Origin: Galeruca laticollis
Lineage: Eukaryota > Arthropoda > Insecta > Coleoptera > Chrysomelidae
DNA: 64,000 bases
Direction of reading: 5' to 3'
Assembly: GCA_963921935.1 (NCBI GenBank)
Contig: OY998179.1
Span: 22,627,114 to 22,691,113 of the forward strand
The notes beneath the pieces are model-generated. The model did no database searches. It was not told where the DNA came from and saw only the letters and a program-made list of their open reading frames with translations. Positions 60,090-64,000 of this stretch are shown here, in pieces. The stretch's first letter is position 1. Every line of letters begins with the position of its first letter. Both the position numbers and the translations under genes were made by a program.

Positions 60090-60752
60090 AGCTGATGTGA
60101 ATCACCGAAAAGCCAACTCTTTGCCTAGACGGTCATGCCCTGTAACTTATTCACAATGCAATAAGTCGAAATCTAAGGAAGTTGCAGTTTCAAGAATTAA
60201 AAGAATTAAAATAGTCAACGAGGAATGTTCACCCACCAAGATCAGAGAAGATCAGGAGAATGATCCGCACCTGAATATGATCCGGCAATGGAAGGAAAAA
60301 AATCGGCGACCTACATGGTAAGAAGTGTCAAGATTTTCACCGAAACTCAAGGCGTATTGGGCTCAGTGGGGCTCACTTGTCCTGGAAGAAGGGCTGCTGA
60401 AAAGAGTCCTCGAAAACGATAATGGTTCCGAGATGAGGAAACAACTAGTTATCCCGAGAACAAGAGTACCTGAGGTACTCAAGAAGTTACACGACAGTCC
60501 ATCGGGAGGTCATCTGGGAGTGAAGAAAACCCTCCAGCGAATCCGTGAAAGGATGAACAGCTCTGATGAAGTGAAGGACTGGTGTAAGAAATGTTCGACT
60601 TGTGCTACGAGTAATGGACCACATCGCAAGAGAAACAGTATAATGTTGGAAGCCCTTTCGAAAGGATTGCTTTAGATATCGCTGGACCATTTCCGACGAC
60701 AGAAAATGGTAGCAAATACATACTGGTTGTAATGGATTATTTCACAAAGTAG
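60090..60752 (+). pseudogene. Pre-integrase linker and integrase N-terminal half (broken)
   Basis: The block reads KIVNEECSPTKIREDQENDP and DPHLNMIRQWKEKNRRPTW, a stop at 60319-60321, then KLKAYWAQWGSLVLEEGLLK and KKLHDSPSGGHLGVKKTLQR ... CKKCSTC: the His-His-Cys-Cys zinc domain of integrase. A one-base deletion near 60635 shifts the frame, which continues SPFERIALDIAGPFPTTENG (first catalytic Asp) and VVMDYFTK. A TAG (60750-60752) replaces a conserved Trp codon. Confidence 0.85.
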
Positions 60753-62180
60753 GTGGAAATTTACGCTATCCCGAATCAAGAGGCCACAACTGTCGCGGAT
60801 GTATTGGTGAAAGAATTTATCAGCCGATATGGAGTGCCATTGGAAGTCCACAGTGACCAGGGAAGAAATTTCGAAAGGCATCTATTCCAGGAGCTTTGCG
60901 AGAAGCTGGGAATGAAGAAGACCAGGACAACAGCATTACATCCACAGTCAGATGGAATGGTCGAAAGAATGAACAGGACTATTGGAAAATACCTGTCCAA
61001 AGTAGTATCCAGCCATCAGAGAGATTGGGACCAGTATATTTCCCTATTCGCATTGGCTTATCGATCTGCCGTCAATGAGTCCACGGGTGAAACACTGGCG
61101 AAAATCCTGTTTGGACGTGAAATGAGGCTTCCTTGTGACCTGGAATTTGGCTGTCGGCCTGGAAAAGATCTAGCAGGCGAAAACTACGTGATCCAATTGA
61201 GAAGAAGGCTGGACGATATTCATGAATTAGTTCGAACAAATCTTCAAGTTGCCAGCGACAAAATGAAAAGTCTGTACGACACTCAGGCCACAGAAGGCGG
61301 TTTTAAAGAAGGGGACAAAGTATGGTTACACAACCCGACGAGGAGAAAAGGATTTTCTACAAAATTACAAAAATCCTGGGAAGGTCCATACTTAATCAAG
61401 AAAAGGATCAATGATGTTATATATTGCATAAGCAAGATCCCCAACGGAAAACCGAAAGCAGTTCACCAAAACCGACTAGCGCCATTCGAAGGAGACGATG
61501 ACCTAGAGAAGGGAGTAAACCATATTCGAGATGTGTCTGACCCTACCTTCGAGGAATTTATGGGCGCGTATGGAGGTACCGGGAAAGCTAGATATGGAGT
61601 CACTTCGGAACAACAACAAGATTTGTTCACTCTCCCAGAAGATTATTCACTGGCATACAACATCTCCGCCCGTATCAAGAACGCACGAGGTTTGGCAACC
61701 GTCTTTCGAAAGAAGTTCGGGCAATTAGAAAAACTTGAAGACCAGATTCCAGCCCCTGGCAAGACACTGAAACATAATTCGCGGTACGTCTTCTACGTGG
61801 TAACTAAAAATGAATTTCAAGATCGATCTACCTACCGCGATATGTGGGAAGCACTTCGAAACCTACGAGACCATGTGTTGGAATCCAGCGTGAAGAAACT
61901 GGCTATGCCTAAGATAGCGAGTAACCAGTTGGATTGGCGAATCATCAGGAACATGGTAGAGGTTATCTTTCGAGATACCGGTGTCCAGATATTAATTTTC
62001 AGCTACGACCCCCGTTATCAGTATCCGATGAAGACGGTGCCCCGCTATTTCCATAAGATCGGAAAGTGTAGAAATGGGGCCAGTTGCCGATTCAAACATC
62101 CAGTCTCGGCTACACAAAAGTTCCAGGAGGAACTTCCATTTAAAGAGGGGGCAATGTTACGAAACAGCACACTGGTATAG
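60753..62180 (+). CDS. Integrase C-terminal half fused to a TARG1-like macro domain and CCCH-like finger
   Basis: This 475-codon open segment continues the integrase after the stop at 60750. Residues 1-90 complete the catalytic core (VHSDQGRNFE, second Asp; PQSDGMVERMNRT, Glu). Residues about 185-245 are the GPY/F module (GDKVWLHNPTRRKG, WEGPYLIKKR). From about residue 281 a macro domain follows: EQQQDLFTLPEDYSLAYNIS, ARGLATVFRKKFGQLEKL, RYVFYVVTKNEFQDRSTY and KKLAMPKIASNQLDWRII, closest to TARG1/OARD1 ADP-ribose hydrolases. The Lys after VVT matches the catalytic Lys of that family, but the GCGLD-type loop with its Asp is shortened to ASN. Residues about 430-450 hold GKCRNGASCRFKHP, a CCCH-like finger lacking its first Cys. 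The stop lies in the 3' LTR. Cargo function is unknown. Confidence 0.85.
   Translation: MEIYAIPNQEATTVADVLVKEFISRYGVPLEVHSDQGRNFERHLFQELCEKLGMKKTRTTALHPQSDGMVERMNRTIGKYLSKVVSSHQRDWDQYISLFALAYRSAVNESTGETLAKILFGREMRLPCDLEFGCRPGKDLAGENYVIQLRRRLDDIHELVRTNLQVASDKMKSLYDTQATEGGFKEGDKVWLHNPTRRKGFSTKLQKSWEGPYLIKKRINDVIYCISKIPNGKPKAVHQNRLAPFEGDDDLEKGVNHIRDVSDPTFEEFMGAYGGTGKARYGVTSEQQQDLFTLPEDYSLAYNISARIKNARGLATVFRKKFGQLEKLEDQIPAPGKTLKHNSRYVFYVVTKNEFQDRSTYRDMWEALRNLRDHVLESSVKKLAMPKIASNQLDWRIIRNMVEVIFRDTGVQILIFSYDPRYQYPMKTVPRYFHKIGKCRNGASCRFKHPVSATQKFQEELPFKEGAMLRNSTLV
62142..62154 (+). promoter_or_regulatory. Polypurine tract
   Basis: AAAGAGGGGGCAA directly precedes the 3' LTR and would prime plus-strand DNA synthesis. 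It is also coding: it lies inside the macro-fusion frame near its end. Confidence 0.8.
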
Positions 62181-62586
62181 TCCCTAAATCCGACTCTGTC
62201 TAAGCCAGGGTTTCTTAGAATTGTTTACGAATTGTGACTATCTTATCTTATCATTATTTTTGTGACCAGTCTTATCTAGAAAATGCTAGAAAGCCAATTG
62301 TTTTTGAGTAAGCCGCAATCTAGAATTATCTAGTGAAAAACGCATTAATATATAAGGGACCGACCAGGAAGAGTTTAGCTAGTTTATAATTTGACATCGT
62401 GAGATAAACAGTAAATAAGTGAATATAAATTAAGTGATTATATAAATTAGTTTAAGTGAATACACTGTGTATATAATTAGTGAATAGTGTAGCGAATAAA
62501 TAAATTAAGTATGTGAACATACCGTGTGTTTAAAATTTATCCCACCCGTAATAAAAAACGTTTACATAAATAAGAAAAACATTACA
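62155..62586 (+). repeat. 3' LTR of the gypsy-type element
   Basis: 432 bases with TG...CA ends. The first 26 bases encode the last residues and stop of the integrase-macro frame. It lacks the ~30-base segment of the 5' LTR but has a short extra TTATC. LTR divergence is low to moderate, so the insertion is not ancient. Confidence 0.95.
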
Positions 62587-64000
62587 ATATGAAATTAAAA
62601 ATAAGAATTAATTTGAACAAAGTAGAAATGTTGCATCTAATATTAGAATCAAATTAATTATTAGCTCTATCGAAGTACCCACCATTTATTATTTTCTCAC
62701 ATATCTCAGGCATTCCAGTCATTTCTCAAAATAGTCTTTATGTGTTCCACTCTATTTAATAGTTACTTCTTTGTTGAGTTTCAACTCAATCAAGTTGAAT
62801 AGTTATAACATTAGGTGGTTTTGGGAGGGGTAGTGTATGATTTTTAAATTTAAATTTGTTGTCAAGATAGAATAAACATACGCTTAGATCCATACCATTG
62901 GCAAGAATATAATTCTATAGATTTAAAGAGATTACGTACAGAAAATGTATTCTTACAATTTTTGGGTCATTCCAAAAGTTATCTGATGCACTACAGCTTT
63001 CATACCTTATAGCTACTTCATCCTAAAAATAGTTAACTTGTATATTATTAACAATTAACTTATTGTGTACCAGATTTTTGTTTTTATCATATTTTTGTTG
63101 CTCTACTCTTTTTGAAGCAATATTCAATTATTATCAAATTTTATTCGGGCTAAAATGAACTTATGTATTTGAATTCAACTTTCTTCTTCAAAATATAAGC
63201 AGCAATACGAATTTGACTGGACTATAATATATCTGCATGGAATTATTTCAACTTTGCTAAAAATAAACATTAATTGCATATTCGAAATCATGTTTATGAA
63301 ATGTTTAATGTAGTGATAGAAATTTTAAATGGGAATCTTGTGGATCGAAATTACTTGAATTTATTTTGTAAGAATTTTAGTAGAAAAATTGGGATTTTCC
63401 GAAAAAAACAAACCGATCGTTAGGTTAAAAACGATAGAATGTATGAATGTAACATTCACCAGAGTCTTATCAAAGGGAATTTTTAATTTAATTACTTAAT
63501 TAATTTTTCTTAGTGAAACATATAATATTTTCCCGATAAATTGTTATAAAATATTTTGGAAATTATAAAATTTTGAGGTGTAATTGAAACTTGTACCTCC
63601 GAAGGACAAAAACAACTAAGTATTCTCTTTGCTATATGCCATAACAAAAAATGAAGTGCATTTTCCTTAACCTTAAAACATGTCACTGTAGTTAGTCTTG
63701 TTGTCATTCATTTTTGGCTTGCAATCAAAAGGAGAAATGCATATCTTGTAGACCGGTTTCCGTGTCATTGCATTACAACAGGATGCTTTCTTTCCAATCT
63801 GAACAAAAGACAGGGTTATTATGATAATACCAGGAAGTTGCTGACCACATGATCTCTACCAAACCAAACCAAAACCTCATATATTCTGCACCATATAATA
63901 ATTTATAATTTAGAGATCTTATTTTGGAAATTGTTATCAAAATCGAGTACCGAGGACGTGCATTTCATGACTATAATAGCATATCATTTTATTAAATTTG
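62587..64000. other. AT-rich sequence, nothing recognised
   Basis: No exon or transposon coding remnant was seen. It was checked for a GPCR TM1-5 exon on the minus strand and SMG1 exons on the plus strand without success. Confidence 0.5.

Larger units (their letters stand above)
58355..62586 (+). mobile_element. Gypsy-type LTR retrotransposon with integrase-macro domain fusion
   Basis: Two LTRs (58355-58805 and 62155-62586) start TGTTACGAAAC and end ACATTACA, flanked by ATAT on both sides (58351-58354 and 62587-62590). A primer-binding site follows the left LTR and a polypurine tract precedes the right one. Inside are a SAP-domain gag start, a non-coding repeat insertion, coiled-coil and zinc-knuckle gag pieces, then directly the integrase. 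Protease, reverse transcriptase and RNase H are deleted. The integrase continues into a macro domain and a CCCH-like finger. Confidence 0.93.

Noticed and set aside
60776..61000. Minus-strand frame within the integrase
   Set aside because: Antisense shadow; composition and lack of motifs.
32034..64000. Possible downstream SMG1 exons
   Set aside because: I read the non-transposon gaps for the expected activation-loop and FATC coding sequence and saw none; a very small exon could have been missed.

Overview
This window looks like a transposon-crowded piece of an insect nuclear genome. It is AT-rich, host exons are split by very long introns, and most of the sequence is decayed retrotransposons and DNA transposons nested inside each other. 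The mix of Jockey-like and RTE-like LINEs, Penelope, Ty3/gypsy, piggyBac, Tc1/mariner and hAT elements suits an insect with a large genome, possibly a beetle. That assignment is inference; no marker gene fixes the species.

Only two host genes are visible. The plus strand carries two exons of SMG1, the PI3K-related kinase of nonsense-mediated mRNA decay: 13037-15572 (FAT region) and 30606-31913 (end of the FAT region through the kinase core). They join in phase 0 across a 15,033-base intron. The N-terminal exons must lie left of the window, and the exons after 31913 were not found inside it. On the minus strand, 52397-52804 is the last coding exon of a class A G-protein-coupled receptor whose other exons should lie right of 64000. 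Either the receptor sits inside or interleaved with SMG1, or the contig is misjoined.

Layout: 1-1740, AT microsatellite and a palindromic MITE pair; 1.8-5.5 kb, minus-strand Jockey-like LINE; 5.9-8.3 kb, DD41D mariner with very long inverted ends; 9.0-12.8 kb, minus-strand RTE-like LINE split by a small hAT; 13.0-15.6 kb, SMG1 exon; 16.4-23.4 kb, plus-strand LINE holding a piggyBac, an inverted-repeat/118-base tandem-repeat block and a LINE fragment; 23.4-25.8 kb, minus-strand gypsy; 26.3-29.3 kb, plus-strand LINE; 30.6-31.9 kb, SMG1 exon; 32.4-36.5 kb, two head-to-head Penelope copies; 37-38.3 kb, LINE remnant; 39.4-46.3 kb, a three-level nest (LINE, LINE, Penelope) with readable target-site duplications; 46.6-51 kb, Penelope pieces around another LINE; 52.4-52.8 kb, receptor exon; 53.0-57.5 kb, Tc1-like element interrupted by a hAT; 58.36-62.59 kb, a complete-ended gypsy-type LTR element.

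The most unusual item is that last LTR element. Its integrase frame continues, without a stop, into a macro domain resembling TARG1/OARD1 ADP-ribose hydrolases and then a CCCH-like zinc motif, ending inside the 3' LTR. An ADP-ribose-binding module attached to an integrase is the best candidate here for an undescribed system. Second to it are a stop codon at the same position in the reverse transcriptase of three Penelope copies and DNA transposons whose inverted ends are far longer than expected.
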